Position numbers and translations under genes: made by a program
Assembly: GCF_025519785.1 (NCBI RefSeq)
Contig: NZ_JAOPKZ010000008.1
Coordinates: forward strand, 55,392-119,391
Source: Staphylococcus marylandisciuri
GTDB taxonomy: Bacteria > Bacillota > Bacilli > Staphylococcales > Staphylococcaceae
Direction of reading: 5' to 3'
DNA: 64,000 bases
Notes under the pieces: model-generated
Told to the model about the DNA's origin: nothing
The model's input: the letters and a program-made list of their open reading frames with translations, nothing else
The model's database searches: none
Shown: piece after piece, positions 31,232 through 42,371 of the stretch
How positions within the stretch are numbered: position 1 is the first letter of the stretch
How the letters are laid out: every line of letters starts with the position of its first letter

Positions 31232-31259
31232 AGTATAACATGTCTATTCTCAATTGCAA
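31232..31259 (-). promoter_or_regulatory. ftnA promoter
   Basis: On the minus strand: TTGCAA (31254-31259) and TATACT (31232-31237) with a 16-base spacer, 33 bases before the ftnA start codon. Confidence 0.7.
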
Positions 31260-31260
31260 A

Positions 31261-31275
31261 TTATAATAATTATAA
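31261..31275. promoter_or_regulatory. Perfect PerR box upstream of ftnA
   Basis: TTATAATAATTATAA matches the PerR operator consensus TTATAAT-N-ATTATAA at every fixed position. It abuts the -35 of the ftnA promoter. The window's own perR gene (62244) encodes the expected repressor. Confidence 0.85.
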
Positions 31276-31312
31276 TCTGGGTAAAAATTACTTCATTTTA
31301 ATTGAGAATGGT

Positions 31313-31340
31313 TTGGATTGAAAGGGGCTCATGTTATAAT
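31313..31340 (+). promoter_or_regulatory. murT-gatD promoter
   Basis: TTGGAT (31313-31318) and TATAAT (31335-31340) with a 16-base spacer. The start codon is 28 bases further on, after GAGGAGGAAG. Confidence 0.65.
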
Positions 31341-31368
31341 ATTTTAATGGTAATAGAGGAGGAAGAAT

Positions 31369-32685
31369 ATGAGACAATGGACGGCTATCCACTTAGCGAA
31401 GCTTGCTCGTTTAGCGAGTAAGATGGCTGGCAAACGAGGCACAGATCTCCCTGGTCAAGTTGCTCGCAGAGTTGATAAAAATATATTAAGACGATTAGCG
31501 ACTAATGTAGACGAAGTAGTATTTATAAGTGGTACGAACGGAAAGACTACGACTTCAAATTTGATTGGTCATACGCTTAAGGCCAATAATATTGATATCA
31601 TACATAACAATGAAGGCGCGAATATGGCTGCAGGGATTACATCTGCATTTATACTTCAACAATCACCTCAAACTAAGATTGCAGTTATCGAAATTGATGA
31701 GGGATCTATCCCCCGCGTGTTAAACGAAGTAACTCCAACGATGATGGTGTTTACTAATTTCTTCCGTGATCAAATGGACCGTTTCGGAGAAATAGATATT
31801 ATGGTTGATAATATAGCCCAGTCTATCAGTAACAAGGGTATCAAGTTATTACTTAACGCAGATGATCCTTTCGTTAGTCGTTTGAAAATAGCAAGCGATG
31901 ACAGAGTATATTACGGCGTTAAAGCGCATGCTCATGAATTCGAGCAAAGCACGATGAATGAAAGTAAGTACTGTCCTAATTGCGGACGTTTACTAAAGTA
32001 TGATTATGTGCATTACAATCAAATTGGCCACTATTACTGTGAATGTGGTTTCAAGCGTGAACAACCGAAATATGAAATCTCTACGTTCAATACTACCCCA
32101 TTTTTAAATATTCAAATTGACGATGTTAATTTAGATATGAAAATAGCTGGAGACTTTAATGCCTATAATGCATTGGCAGCATACTCTGTATTACGCGAGC
32201 TAGGGCTTAATCATCAAGCAATTCAAAAAGGTTTTGAAACGTATACCTCTAATAACGGTCGCATGCAATATTTTAAAGCTGGGCACAAGGAAGCGATGAT
32301 TAATTTAGCAAAGAATCCAGCAGGCATGAATGCAAGTCTGTCAGTAGGAGAAGAATTAAATCATAAAAAGGTCTACGTCATCAGCTTAAATGATAACGCA
32401 GCCGATGGGCGTGACACATCGTGGATATATGATGCTGATTTTGAAAAGTTAGTTGAACAAGATATTGAAGTTATCATTGTGACTGGTACACGCGCGGAAG
32501 AACTCCAGTTACGCTTGAAATTAGCTGAAGTAACGGTACCTATTATTGTGGAGAAAGATATTTACAAAGCGACTGCTAAGTCTATGACATACCCAAGTTA
32601 TACTGTTGCTGTACCTAACTATACATCGCTTGCACCTATGCTTGAGCAGTTAAATCGCTCGTTCGAGGAGGCTCAAAAGTCATGA
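31369..32685 (+). CDS. murT: Lipid II isoglutaminyl synthase subunit MurT
   Basis: Mur-ligase-like subunit that activates the D-Glu alpha-carboxyl of lipid II for amidation. 438 residues. ATP site [11 protein letters not shown] (54-64), central Mur ligase domain with a four-cysteine zinc ribbon (YCPNCGRLL at 201-209 and YYCECGFK near 222-229), and a C-terminal DUF1727 domain. Asp349 in [12 protein letters not shown] corresponds to the residue that completes the GatD triad. ATG 31369 with GAGGAGGAAG. Overlaps gatD by 4 bases. Confidence 0.96.
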   Translation: MRQWTAIHLAKLARLASKMAGKRGTDLPGQVARRVDKNILRRLATNVDEVVFISGTNGKTTTSNLIGHTLKANNIDIIHNNEGANMAAGITSAFILQQSPQTKIAVIEIDEGSIPRVLNEVTPTMMVFTNFFRDQMDRFGEIDIMVDNIAQSISNKGIKLLLNADDPFVSRLKIASDDRVYYGVKAHAHEFEQSTMNESKYCPNCGRLLKYDYVHYNQIGHYYCECGFKREQPKYEISTFNTTPFLNIQIDDVNLDMKIAGDFNAYNALAAYSVLRELGLNHQAIQKGFETYTSNNGRMQYFKAGHKEAMINLAKNPAGMNASLSVGEELNHKKVYVISLNDNAADGRDTSWIYDADFEKLVEQDIEVIIVTGTRAEELQLRLKLAEVTVPIIVEKDIYKATAKSMTYPSYTVAVPNYTSLAPMLEQLNRSFEEAQKS

Positions 32686-33401
32686 ACGAATTAACTATAT
32701 TTCATTTTATGCCAGATAAATTAAATCTTTATAGCGATATAGGTAATATTATTGCTTTAAAACAACGTGCAAAGAAGCGCAATATTACTGTCAAAGTAGT
32801 CGATATAAATAAATGTGATGATGTTGATTTTACTCTGTGCGATATCTTCTTTATAGGTGGGGGAAGTGACAGGGAACAATCCCTTGCTACTGTGGAGCTG
32901 AGTAAGATCAAAGAACCTCTTAAAGAAGCGATAGAATCAGGAATGCCTGGATTAACAGTATGTGGAGGTTATCAATTCTTAGGTAAGCAATATATAACGC
33001 CGGATGGCACTGAATTAGAAGGATTAGGCATATTAGATTTTTATACAACTTCTAAAAAGGAACGTCTTACCGGAGACATAATAATTGAAAGTGAAACATT
33101 TGGTACCATAGTAGGTTTTGAAAATCATGGGGGGCGTACACATCATTCTTTCGGTACTTTAGGCGACGTTACTCATGGATATGGTAATAATGATCATGAT
33201 AAAAAAGAAGGTATTCATTATAAGAATTTATTAGGAACTTATCTTCACGGACCTATTCTTCCTAAAAACCACGAAATAACGGACTATCTGTTAGAAAGGG
33301 CATGTGAGCGCAAAGGTATTCCGTTTGAACCGAAAGTTATTGATAATAGTGCCGAAGAAGCAGCTAAAAGAGTGATTATTGACCGAGTTAAAAAATCATG
33401 A
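32682..33401 (+). CDS. gatD: Lipid II isoglutaminyl synthase glutaminase subunit GatD
   Basis: CobB/CobQ-like glutaminase that supplies ammonia to MurT. 239 residues. Nucleophile Cys94 in [11 protein letters not shown] and catalytic His189 in GTYLHGP; the third triad residue comes from MurT. Amidated stem peptides are needed for efficient cross-linking and for beta-lactam resistance in S. aureus. Starts in the ATGA overlap with murT. A terminator follows. Confidence 0.96.
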   Translation: MNELTIFHFMPDKLNLYSDIGNIIALKQRAKKRNITVKVVDINKCDDVDFTLCDIFFIGGGSDREQSLATVELSKIKEPLKEAIESGMPGLTVCGGYQFLGKQYITPDGTELEGLGILDFYTTSKKERLTGDIIIESETFGTIVGFENHGGRTHHSFGTLGDVTHGYGNNDHDKKEGIHYKNLLGTYLHGPILPKNHEITDYLLERACERKGIPFEPKVIDNSAEEAAKRVIIDRVKKS

Positions 33402-33456
33402 TTTATACGAACAAGCATAGGTTAGTACTCGCGCTCTTCTAAATAGATAATTTATC

Positions 33457-33528
33457 AAAAAATAAGGCACCTCGTTAATTTAGTCTTATAGACTTAATTA
33501 AATTTTACCAAATGGCCTTATTTTTAAA
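33457..33528. terminator. Terminator after gatD
   Basis: AAAAATAAGGC (33458-33468) pairs with GCCTTATTTTT (33515-33525). Between them TAATTTAGTC and GACTTAATTA form an inner hairpin. A/T tails on both strands suggest bidirectional action. Confidence 0.7.
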
Positions 33529-33636
33529 AAAATAGTTTAATGTAGAATTACATGCTAATACAGAGTATTTAGACTCCTGAGGGCTGGACCTTGACATAAA
33601 GAGGATGGGACGTAATGGTCTTTGACTTGAGAGAAA

Positions 33637-33688
33637 GGGAGCGGGACAGAAATCTTTTTTGTTCAAAATAGATTTCTGTCCCGCTCCC
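33637..33688. repeat. Family A repeat, copy 10 (short palindrome)
   Basis: GGGAGCGGGACAGAAATCT (33637-33655) pairs over all 19 bases with AGATTTCTGTCCCGCTCCC (33670-33688), loop 14. Compared with long copies, the right arm is repaired to perfect symmetry and hairpin 2 is gone. Confidence 0.92.
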
Positions 33689-33856
33689 TATTTTCATCTG
33701 GGCTTTATGTCCCAGGCTCGTTTTTTTAGGGATTTATAACCCAAACTCATAAGGATATTACAAAAAGTAATGAAAGTTCAATGGCAATAATGAATTCCCA
33801 TTTCTTTTATAAAGAATGATTTCAGTATCACGTTTCAAGCATAAAAAATGTCAGTA

Positions 33857-34015
33857 GAGGTCGGGACAAAAGCGTTTAGAATTTGAGTTTAACCGAACGA
33901 TGCGCTAAATTGCGTTGCGAATTTTGTCAGGTCGTGAGGGTTTATGTCGACAGTCATGCTTCTAGGAGGCTGTTAATCGGTTGCCCAGAGCCCAGAAAAG
34001 ATTTGGTTCAACCTC
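33857..34015 (+). repeat. Family B repeat, copy 3
   Basis: GAGGTCGGGACAAAAGCGTTT at the left, AACCGAACGATG inside, GTTAATCGGTTGCCCAGAG near the right, and GGTTCAACCTC at the end. The longest clean copy of this repeat. Confidence 0.75.
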
Positions 34016-34072
34016 TTATAGTAGAAATGTTCACTTAAAATTTAATAATTTACGGTAATCATCAGCGACTAA

Positions 34073-35062
34073 TTATTTGGCATAGCGGTTATCTAAGATA
34101 CGGTAGATAAGTAAAATCTCATAAATGATATGACTTTTAATTTGGTTCTCATCGAATTCATCTAATCCCTTTACAGACCGTTTTAATACTGAAGCCGAAG
34201 ATTTCTCTCTTTCAAAATGTCCAGTAGCGAAGATTTGGTTAATACTGTGGGATATCTTTAGAATTGCTAAACGTTCTTCGCTATTAAACACGACATTGAC
34301 GTTTTTAGGTAAAAAAATAATGTTTGATAAGTGAGTGATAAACAAGCGATTCGTATGAGTCCGCGAAGTGATACGACTGACTTGTATCCATTCCTGATCT
34401 CGATGTTTGTGGTAGCGTAATTCATCTTTTTGATAATTTAATAACGTATCTACACGATTATTTAGAGCTATCAATTTATCAAGCGCACGTTCAGAGCGTT
34501 CAGATTTAAACTTTCCAATTAATAGTTGCTGAACGCGGTCACTGTATAGTGCATACATGTCTGACTCCGTGTTATTAATTAATGTATCAAGTTGGTCGTA
34601 ATATTTAGGTGGTAAAATTACAAAGTTTACCAGTCCAGCTGTCACTAAACCTATAATTGCGGTGAGCAATCGTGAGAAGAAATTGTATATAAATTCATCA
34701 TGTATACCTGGAATCATAGCTAAAGCAGTAAGAGTTGCGACAGTTGTACCTACTTGTAAATTAAATTTAGTGCAAGCCATGATTGTAAATAATGCTGTCA
34801 GTGCATAAGAGAATGGAGAGTCATCACCAAATAAGTAAGTAAATACTACTGCAAATACCACTCCAATTATTGTAGCTGGTAATCTACGATACCCTTTTTT
34901 CAAGGAGGCCTTAGCAGTGGGTTCAATCGTTACAATTGCTGTCAGTATAGCAAATATAGGATTCATATGTAGTGAAAGACAGATCAAAGCGGTTAAGAAA
35001 GTGGCTAGACCAGTCTTAATCGTTCTAGCACCAATAATATTTTTATACCATTTTTCTTGCAT
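34073..35062 (-). CDS. Aromatic acid exporter (ArAE/FUSC, DUF939) family membrane protein
   Basis: 329 residues. About four to five membrane segments in the first 150 residues (for example [37 protein letters not shown]), then a soluble helical C-terminal domain (about 160-329). The family is thought to export aromatic or other organic acids, but the substrate is not known. A paralogue with the same layout lies at 58204. Start ATG 35062. It ends toward the gatD repeats and is divergent from map. Confidence 0.8.
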   Translation of the reverse strand: MQEKWYKNIIGARTIKTGLATFLTALICLSLHMNPIFAILTAIVTIEPTAKASLKKGYRRLPATIIGVVFAVVFTYLFGDDSPFSYALTALFTIMACTKFNLQVGTTVATLTALAMIPGIHDEFIYNFFSRLLTAIIGLVTAGLVNFVILPPKYYDQLDTLINNTESDMYALYSDRVQQLLIGKFKSERSERALDKLIALNNRVDTLLNYQKDELRYHKHRDQEWIQVSRITSRTHTNRLFITHLSNIIFLPKNVNVVFNSEERLAILKISHSINQIFATGHFEREKSSASVLKRSVKGLDEFDENQIKSHIIYEILLIYRILDNRYAK

Positions 35063-35179
35063 AAAATAACTCCTACCTCAATTATGTCATTAGTCTAGGG
35101 TGCACCAAATAATCACTGTAACAAAATAACTCTTATTTATTATATCAAAAAAAGTTTGCTATAATAAGATAGAAGATAA

Positions 35180-35971
<792 letters not shown>

Positions 35972-35997
35972 GTCTAAAGTCTTAAAGATAAATCATT

Positions 35998-36033
35998 CCG
36001 GAGCCTATTTCTAAGGGCTTCGGTTATTTTTTA
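35998..36033 (+). terminator. Terminator after map
   Basis: CCGGAGCC (35998-36005) pairs with GGCTTCGG (36016-36023), one G-U, followed by TTATTTTTT. A TATAAT at 36032-36037 overlaps the T-run and could be the vra operon -10, though its -35 is poor. Confidence 0.8.
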
Positions 36034-36101
36034 TAATAGAATCTAATCTGGAGGAAGTGCTGTATAAGTTACAGTTATCATTTCTCCACTGAGGTGATTC
36101 T

Positions 36102-36488
36102 ATGAGAATGTTAATGATTTATATGGAAAAAATGTGTTATCGCATATTTATGAATAGTATTGAGGATTATTGGCAACAACTTGATAATCAACTGCATAGT
36201 ATAGAGCGATATATTCATTATTTGCTGGTTAAAAGAAAATATGTTCAAGAGCTAATTGACAGTCTCACAGTAACATTAGAGAATAAATATATCGATATGA
36301 TAGATAATCAAAACCATATTTCGGCATGTGAAATTAAAGGTTCAGAGATAGATGTCATTACAAATACGTTAAATTTAATTGAATCTGAATACGCTAATAT
36401 TGAATCGTATCTTTCAGCGCAAGCGCAGAAGAAAGTTAATACTCAAGCACAGTTTGATATGATCGATTGTTTACGTGTAGCTGTTTAA
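36102..36488 (+). CDS. vraU: VraU-like protein, first gene of the vra operon
   Basis: A 128-residue, mostly helical cytoplasmic protein with no motif I recognise. Named by position: in S. aureus the operon is vraU-vraT-vraS-vraR and the first product has a similar size and unknown function. A coiled-coil-like centre (QLDNQLHSIERYIHYLLVK) is visible. ATG 36102 follows GAGGTG. The gap to vraT is 99 bases. Confidence 0.7.
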   Translation: MRMLMIYMEKMCYRIFMNSIEDYWQQLDNQLHSIERYIHYLLVKRKYVQELIDSLTVTLENKYIDMIDNQNHISACEIKGSEIDVITNTLNLIESEYANIESYLSAQAQKKVNTQAQFDMIDCLRVAV

Positions 36489-36587
36489 TATATTTGCGAT
36501 TAAAGATATTAATGATAAAAATGTATTAAGTACAAATGATGATGAGCTCGCAAAAGTGTCGGAATAAGTTATGAAAGGTGGCTAAAT

Positions 36588-37289
36588 ATGACGCATAAAT
36601 ATATATCAACGGAGTTACTTATCATTTTCACTGCGTTGATGATCGTAGCCAACTTTTACTACATTTTTTTCGAAAAAATAGGTTTTTTACTTGTTTTATT
36701 ATTAGGATGTATTTTGGTCTACGTAGGTTATTTGTATTTTCATAAAGTTAGAGGGTTGCTTGCGTTTTGGATAGGTGTGCTCTTAGTAGCGTTTACTTTA
36801 CTCTCAAATAAGTACACCATCATCATTCTTTTTCTCTTCTTAATAGTTATGATTATTCGTTATTTAATCTATAAATTTAGACCTTTAAAGATCGAAGCTA
36901 CAGAAGAGAAAGTAGAAAGCCCAGAACTGATAAAACAGAAATGGTTCGGTCAACAAAAAACCCCGCACTATGTCTATAAATGGGAAGACCTTCAAATACA
37001 ACACGGTATGGGTGAAATTGATATAGATATGACGAAAGCTGCAAATATCAAGGAAAATAACGTCATTGTAGTACGTCACTTGATAGGTAAAGTGCAAGTT
37101 ATCGTTCCGTTAAACTACAATATTCACTTACATTATACTGCATTCTTTGGTAATGCTTATATTAATGAAAAAAGTTATAAAGTTGAAAATACTAATATTA
37201 AAGTGTTAGAAAAAACTAAGAGTGGTAATTATACGGTGAACTTATATGTATCCACATTTATAGGTGACATCGAGGTGATTTATAAGTGA
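36588..37289 (+). CDS. vraT: VraT, LiaF-like membrane regulator
   Basis: 233 residues. Three to four membrane segments in the first 105 residues, then a cytoplasmic LiaF-type domain ([44 protein letters not shown]). It works with VraS and VraR to sense cell-wall damage, and in S. aureus it is needed for the response. Overlaps vraS by 4 bases. ATG 36588 with GAAAGGTGG. Confidence 0.92.
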   Translation: MTHKYISTELLIIFTALMIVANFYYIFFEKIGFLLVLLLGCILVYVGYLYFHKVRGLLAFWIGVLLVAFTLLSNKYTIIILFLFLIVMIIRYLIYKFRPLKIEATEEKVESPELIKQKWFGQQKTPHYVYKWEDLQIQHGMGEIDIDMTKAANIKENNVIVVRHLIGKVQVIVPLNYNIHLHYTAFFGNAYINEKSYKVENTNIKVLEKTKSGNYTVNLYVSTFIGDIEVIYK

Positions 37290-38329
37290 ATCACTACATA
37301 AGAGCTATAGGCTCCATGCTAATTTTAGTTTATAGCATGCTGATTGCTTTTTTATTTATAGATAAAATATTTGTAAATATAATTTACTTTCAAGGCATGT
37401 TTTACACTCAAATATTCGGCATCCCTGTTATCTTATTTCTTAATATTTTAATCATTTTACTGTGCATCGTAGTAGGTTCTGTGTTAGCGTATAAGATTAA
37501 TCAACAGAACCATTGGCTGAAAGATCAAATTGAACGTTCAATCGAGGGGCAAATGGTTGGCATAAATGATCAAAATATTGAATTGTATAATGAAACAATT
37601 GCGTTGTACCAAACTTTAGTTCCCTTAAATCAAGAAGTACATAAACTGCGTATGAAAACGCAAAACTTAACTAATGAATCTTATAATATTAATGATAAAA
37701 AAGTTAAGAAGATCATTGAGGATGAACGACAAAGACTCGCCAGAGAGTTACATGACTCAGTCAGTCAACAGCTATTCGCTGCGAGCATGATGCTGTCAGC
37801 TATTAAGGAATCTAAATTAGAGTCGCCACTCGATCAACAAATTCCGACGTTGGAAAAGATGATTCAAGATTCGCAATTAGAAATGCGAGCGCTATTATTA
37901 CATCTGAGACCGATAGGCTTAAAAGATAAATCTCTAGGGCAAGGTATCAAAGATTTAGTGATCGATTTACAGAAAAAAGTACCGATGAAAGTTGTCCATG
38001 AAATTGAAGATTTTGAAGTTCCTAAAGGGATTGAAGATCATTTGTTTAGAATTACTCAAGAAGCTATTTCGAACACCTTGCGTCACTCAGATGGTTCTAA
38101 AGTGACTATTGAGTTATTCAATAGAACGGATTACCTGTTACTTCGCATCCAAGACGATGGTAAAGGCTTTAACGTAGATGAAAAAGTTGAACAAAGCTAT
38201 GGATTAAAAAACATGAGAGAACGCGCTTTAGAAATAGGAGCAAACTTTCATATCGTCTCATTACCCGACTCTGGTACACGAATAGAAGTTAAAGCCCCAC
38301 TGAATAAGGAGGAACAAGATAATGGTTAA
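37286..38329 (+). CDS. vraS: Sensor histidine kinase VraS
   Basis: 347 residues. Two membrane segments (about 10-28 and 44-68) with a very short outside loop, as in intramembrane-sensing kinases. HisKA_3 dimerisation domain with the phosphorylated His156 in [17 protein letters not shown]-binding domain with [13 protein letters not shown] and DDGKGFN. It responds to cell-wall antibiotics by phosphorylating VraR. Overlaps vraR by 8 bases. Confidence 0.97.
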   Translation: MNHYIRAIGSMLILVYSMLIAFLFIDKIFVNIIYFQGMFYTQIFGIPVILFLNILIILLCIVVGSVLAYKINQQNHWLKDQIERSIEGQMVGINDQNIELYNETIALYQTLVPLNQEVHKLRMKTQNLTNESYNINDKKVKKIIEDERQRLARELHDSVSQQLFAASMMLSAIKESKLESPLDQQIPTLEKMIQDSQLEMRALLLHLRPIGLKDKSLGQGIKDLVIDLQKKVPMKVVHEIEDFEVPKGIEDHLFRITQEAISNTLRHSDGSKVTIELFNRTDYLLLRIQDDGKGFNVDEKVEQSYGLKNMRERALEIGANFHIVSLPDSGTRIEVKAPLNKEEQDNG

Positions 38330-38948
38330 AGTATTATTTGTGGATGATCACGAGATGGTTCGTATTGGAATTTCTAGTTACTTATCCACTCAATCAGATA
38401 TCGAAGTTGTAGGTGAAGGTGGATCAGGTAAAGAGGCTATAGATAAAGCACATGAGTTACAGCCCGATCTCATATTAATGGATTTAGTCATGGACGATAT
38501 GGATGGGGTTGAAGCTACGACTCATATCAAGAAAGATTTACCTCACATCAAGGTGCTCATGCTAACGAGTTATATTGAAGATAACGAAGTTTATAGAGCA
38601 TTAGATGCCGGGGTAGATAGTTATATTTTAAAGACGACTAGTGCTAAAGATATCGCTGAAGCTATTCGGAAGACCTATAACGGGGAATCAGTGTTTGAAG
38701 CGGAAGTGCTAGTTAAAATGCGTAATCGTATGAAACAGCGAGCTGAGCTGTACGAAATGCTCACTGAAAGAGAGATGGAGATATTGCTTCTAATCGCTAA
38801 AGGATATTCCAACCAGGAAATTGCCAGTGCCTCTCATATTACAATCAAAACAGTGAAAACACATGTAAGTAATATCTTAAGTAAATTAGAAGTACAAGAT
38901 AGAACACAAGCTGTAATTTATGCATTCCAACATAAACTCATCCAATAA
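38322..38948 (+). CDS. vraR: Response regulator VraR
   Basis: 208 residues, NarL/LuxR type. Receiver domain with phosphoacceptor Asp54 ([13 protein letters not shown]) and a C-terminal helix-turn-helix ([20 protein letters not shown]). It activates the cell-wall stress regulon, which in S. aureus includes sgtB, also present in this window at 48201. A loose inverted repeat AATGTCA/TGACATT (38947-39016) spans the stop codon and may help termination. Confidence 0.97.
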   Translation: MVKVLFVDDHEMVRIGISSYLSTQSDIEVVGEGGSGKEAIDKAHELQPDLILMDLVMDDMDGVEATTHIKKDLPHIKVLMLTSYIEDNEVYRALDAGVDSYILKTTSAKDIAEAIRKTYNGESVFEAEVLVKMRNRMKQRAELYEMLTEREMEILLLIAKGYSNQEIASASHITIKTVKTHVSNILSKLEVQDRTQAVIYAFQHKLIQ

Positions 38949-39386
38949 TGTCATGGATGATAATAATATACATTTAAGCATAGATGATGAGTTGTCAACA
39001 ATGATAAGTGACATTTTGTTATTTGATCAATAGGACTGTCGATGAAGTGATATGCTTTATGGGCAGTTTTTCTATCTGTGGTTTAGTATATAATTGAATT
39101 ATCATAACTAGTTAATTAGACTGTAAATAGCTGGCATGCAATTAAACTTAGAGGGGAGCGGGACAGAAATCTTTTTATTCAAATTAGATTTCTGTCCCGC
39201 TCCCTATAAATAGCTACCAGCACTTTGTTGGAAGCTAAAAGCTCAAACAGTGGGAGTGAGATAGAATTTTGATTTTTTGTAAAGAATGCTTTTAGATCAA
39301 TATAACGAAGAAGTGCTGGCTAAAAACTTCGGTAACTTTATTGAGCAAACTATCATTTCTCAGTTTATGTCAATCGATGATAGAGT
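38949..39386. other. Gap between convergent vraR and carbonic anhydrase genes
   Basis: Contains the palindromic family A copy 11. Otherwise AT-rich. A short open frame at 39286-39495 overlaps the opposite gene and is not credible. Confidence 0.7.
39154..39204. repeat. Family A repeat, copy 11 (short palindrome)
   Basis: Perfect 19-base arms with the 13-base loop TTTTATTCAAATT, 51 bases in all. No T-run follows on either side. Confidence 0.92.
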
Positions 39387-39956
39387 TTATTGCTGCAGTT
39401 TATATCCATCACGTACTAGTTCTAACTCACCGGTAGCTGGGTCGATAACAAGACCGTGTACTGGAACGGTCTTATCAAACAGGGGATGGTTATAAACGAT
39501 ATCTATATTATGCTCCACGCGTTCAATCACGTTAGAAAAGCCTTCTAGGAAATGATTAACATTTATACCTGAATGACTCAGCGTTTCGAAAGTTTCGTCT
39601 TTAATACCTCTTTGCTTCATCGTTTTTTTAACTTCCTCTACATCAATAGAACCCATACCGCAATCCTTATGGCCCATAATTATAATTTCTTCTGCGCCTA
39701 GTGCATAAATAGCTACTAGTAAACTACGCATCGTGGAACCATATGGATGTGTAATAATAGCACCTGCGTTCTTTACTACCTTTAAATCACCATTATTAAA
39801 TCCTAATGCCTTCGTCCCCAAATCTTGTAAACGCGTGTCCATACAAGTAAATAATACAGCTTTTTTATTAGGATTTTTACTCGTTTGATATTGTTTATAT
39901 TCTTTATTAGAAACAAATGATTGGTTATACTCGAGAATACTATTTAGTAAGGACAT
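39387..39956 (-). CDS. Beta-carbonic anhydrase
   Basis: Interconverts CO2 and bicarbonate. 189 residues. Zinc site: Cys38, Asp40 and Arg42 in FTCMDTRL, with His96 and Cys99 in GHKDCGMGS. Two ATG codons stand in a row (39959 and 39956); the second is 6 bases from GGAGG and matches homologues (MSLLNSILEYN). Possibly co-transcribed with the YihY gene, 163 bases upstream. Confidence 0.92.
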   Translation of the reverse strand: MSLLNSILEYNQSFVSNKEYKQYQTSKNPNKKAVLFTCMDTRLQDLGTKALGFNNGDLKVVKNAGAIITHPYGSTMRSLLVAIYALGAEEIIIMGHKDCGMGSIDVEEVKKTMKQRGIKDETFETLSHSGINVNHFLEGFSNVIERVEHNIDIVYNHPLFDKTVPVHGLVIDPATGELELVRDGYKLQQ

Positions 39957-39990
39957 CATGTACCTCCATCGTGAATAATATTTATAAAAT

Positions 39991-40072
39991 AGGTTGAGAC
40001 TTGATTATACCAATCAAACTTATTAGCACAATACAGCTTGCGGTGTTTGATGGCGTTACATGTCCCAACCTA
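39991..40072. repeat. Relic TGGGAC inverted repeat
   Basis: AGGTTGAGAC (39991-40000) pairs with GTCCCAACCT (40062-40071) at 9 of 10 bases. It resembles the ends of the family B/TGGGA units and may act as a weak terminator for the YihY gene. Confidence 0.45.
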
Positions 40073-40122
40073 TGTTAACAGTTATTATATCTTATTTTTT
40101 TAATGAATGTTTTATAAACGCT

Positions 40123-41394
40123 TTATTTATTATTAGGGCTATCTTCATAGCTTATGTCTAGTTGATCTTCATCGTTTGAGTTGTTCTTAGTTAAGTTTTT
40201 ATTTGTTTCATCTTTAGATGTTGCTCGCGTATTTTCGTGCTGTGAAGGAGCTTGTGAGTCAATATCTTGTTGATTGTGAGCATGACCTTTGTCATTAGGC
40301 GATTTATTAGCTTTCACAGTTTGAGAAGATGTCGATTCACCATTAACGTTGCTATTAGAGGCACTATCAGTGTCTTGATCACATGCACCTTCTCCATTTT
40401 CAATTTCAGATACAGATTTTTCTTCGGGTGTTTTATCGTTTACAATTTTACGTTGATGGAATATAGCGTTAATCTCGGCACCAATAATTATAATAAAGCC
40501 AACGATGTATAAGAAGAGCATTAAAATAATGATACTTGCTAAACTACCATATGTTTTTGAATAGTTAGCAAAATTTGAGATGTAAAAACCAAACAACCAA
40601 CTTCCGACCAAGAAAACGATGGTAGAGAATATAGCCCCTGGAATAACAGATAAGAGCTTGATCTTAACATTTGGTGCTAAAGTGTACAGAATAATGAAAG
40701 ACACAAGGACGATTAAAATAGGTAGAATAATACGTATTAAATTAAATACCCATTTGACTTGGTTACCTAGGCCTAATGGGCCAAATAATAGATCACTTAT
40801 TTGTTGTCCAAAGGTTGGTAAGATGATGGCTATTGGCATAACGATAACCATTGCTAGAGTGAACAGTACACTAAGTAACTTACTAACTATAAAGTTACGG
40901 TTATCTTCCACATCGTAAGCGACATTGAAAGCATTCATAATCTGAGTCATCCCATTAGAAGCTGACCATAACGCTAAGATCAAACCAATTGAGAGTACGC
41001 CACCGCTAGCGTTGCTCATTATATCATTGATAATGGCCGAAGCCTCTTTTGAATAGCCAGGTGGAACATGCTCAGTAATCATATCTTTAATAGTTGAAGG
41101 TTCAACACCGACTAATGGTACGATTGATAATAAGAAGATGAGCATTGGGAAGAGTGACAGCATGAAATAATAGGAAAGTTGTGCTGCCATCCCCGATGCA
41201 TCGTCTTTACCGATGCGGTAAATAAGGTAAGAAAGGAAATTCGAATCTTTAGTATACTTTGCAGGTTTGTTTATGCGTGAAACGAATAGCTCCTGATTAT
41301 CTTTCTTAGCCTCTTTAGATTTAAATTCTTGTGGTTGTATATATGTACGATCTTGATCGACTTTTTGATGTCTTGGTGGGTTATCTTTGTGCAT
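40123..41394 (-). CDS. YihY/BrkB family membrane protein
   Basis: 423 residues. A charged N-terminal tail of about 55 residues, about six membrane segments (60-320; QLSYYFMLSLFPMLIFLLSI, SIGLILALWSASNGMTQIMN), then a hydrophilic tail of about 100 residues rich in Asn, Ser, Asp and Glu. The YihY family has no settled function; the old name ribonuclease BN for this family is wrong. ATG 41394 with GGGAGGAGG before it. The tail is far longer than the core needs. Confidence 0.82.
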   Translation of the reverse strand: MHKDNPPRHQKVDQDRTYIQPQEFKSKEAKKDNQELFVSRINKPAKYTKDSNFLSYLIYRIGKDDASGMAAQLSYYFMLSLFPMLIFLLSIVPLVGVEPSTIKDMITEHVPPGYSKEASAIINDIMSNASGGVLSIGLILALWSASNGMTQIMNAFNVAYDVEDNRNFIVSKLLSVLFTLAMVIVMPIAIILPTFGQQISDLLFGPLGLGNQVKWVFNLIRIILPILIVLVSFIILYTLAPNVKIKLLSVIPGAIFSTIVFLVGSWLFGFYISNFANYSKTYGSLASIIILMLFLYIVGFIIIIGAEINAIFHQRKIVNDKTPEEKSVSEIENGEGACDQDTDSASNSNVNGESTSSQTVKANKSPNDKGHAHNQQDIDSQAPSQHENTRATSKDETNKNLTKNNSNDEDQLDISYEDSPNNK

Positions 41395-42013
41395 ATACTT
41401 CCTCCTCCCATTCTTTATAAATATACTTTAAAAAGCATTGTGGGTAAATAGTAATTTTGTTTATATTAGCACAAGGTTGATACATAAAGTTTCTATCCTC
41501 TGGGAAAAACCGATGAACGACGCCCCACAAGCAAGATTTTCGATATAAACACTCATAATTCGACACAATTAGAAACACAGTTTAGCCCATCATTCGGTTC
41601 TGCTCAAATTCTTACCACTTTTGTCCTGCCCAATCTTGTTCGATAATGTAGTAATATGAATTACCTAAATGAACTGAATTAAAACATAAATTATGTATAT
41701 ACCATTAAATTTACGATGATTTAAAATAAACGTTTATATTCAATGAATGGATCTAAAAGCTTTAAATTGATGTTCCTTAATAGAGCTAGTAAGGTTACTC
41801 ATTCGCTGCCTAGCTAGTCATTGACGCGAGTAGAAGGTGATAGGTCATTCGCAAACAGTAGAGTGGTTACTTATAAAGTCTTTGACACCCTTATTAATTC
41901 AGCAACATCGAGTAGTAGTATGATAGTTTAACGCGACGGTATCATTTAAAAGAGTTTAGTCAGTACCATTTATAAACTTAGGGGGAGAGTTTGGTAAATA
42001 ACATGTTCGACTA
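41395..42013. other. Long gap upstream of the YihY gene
   Basis: Holds an inverted family B repeat (41475-41636). From 41640 to 42010 I see nothing: AT-rich, stops in all frames, no strong hairpin. Confidence 0.6.
41475..41636 (-). repeat. Family B repeat, copy 4 (inverted)
   Basis: GGTTGATACATAAAGTTTC, AACCGATGAACGACGCC, CATCATTCGGTTCTGC and ACTTTTGTCCTGCC are the reverse of the blocks at 33857-34015, with many substitutions. An old copy. Confidence 0.65.
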
Positions 42014-42050
42014 AAATCACAGCCACCCGCTTTACGGATGGCTGTGATTT
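42014..42050. terminator. Terminator after the ptpA-YtxH unit
   Basis: AAATCACAGCCA (42014-42025) pairs perfectly with TGGCTGTGATTT (42039-42050). On the minus strand it is followed by TTTTAG. Confidence 0.85.
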
Positions 42051-42083
42051 GGCCAAGAACTTTAGATTAGACTTTTTTGCATA

Positions 42084-42365
42084 TTAGTTAAGTCGATTAT
42101 TTTTGCGATCAATTAAAGTATCTTTGGCATTTTTAAGTTGTTTTTCCAAGTCTGGATTCTTACGTCTTATTTCTTCAAGCGTGTCTTTCCAGTAAAGCAC
42201 TTCGTCTTTGATAGTAGTAAAGACTGAAGGTTGAGATGAACGTTTACCTTCTTTTAGATCTTTAAATGATTGTTGTACTGATTGGCGTGTAGATTTGTCT
42301 GCGAGTGTAGCTAAACCGCCAACTACAGCACCAACTAAAATACCTGGTACTAATTTATTTTTCAT
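42084..42365 (-). CDS. YtxH-domain protein
   Basis: 93 residues. A short hydrophobic N terminus (PGILVGAVVGGLATLAD) typical of YtxH/general-stress proteins, then a charged helical part (KDLKEGKRSSQP, WKDTLEEIRRKNPDLEKQL). Function unknown; the family is linked to stress responses in Bacillus. It starts 6 bases after the ptpA stop and shares its transcript. Confidence 0.8.
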   Translation of the reverse strand: MKNKLVPGILVGAVVGGLATLADKSTRQSVQQSFKDLKEGKRSSQPSVFTTIKDEVLYWKDTLEEIRRKNPDLEKQLKNAKDTLIDRKNNRLN

Positions 42366-42371
42366 ACTGCA

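Larger units (their letters stand above)
33529..34072. other. Repeat-rich gap between convergent gatD and the ArAE gene
   Basis: Contains TGGGA halves (33589-33720), the palindromic family A copy 10 and family B copy 3 (33857-34015). No coding sequence. Confidence 0.75.

Noticed and set aside
38947..39017. AATGTCA/TGACATT as a vraR terminator
   Set aside because: Only 7 base pairs with a loop of more than 50 bases; too weak for a separate call.
39286..39495. 69-codon frame on the plus strand after copy 11
   Set aside because: Most of it is antisense to carbonic anhydrase and no ribosome site is present.
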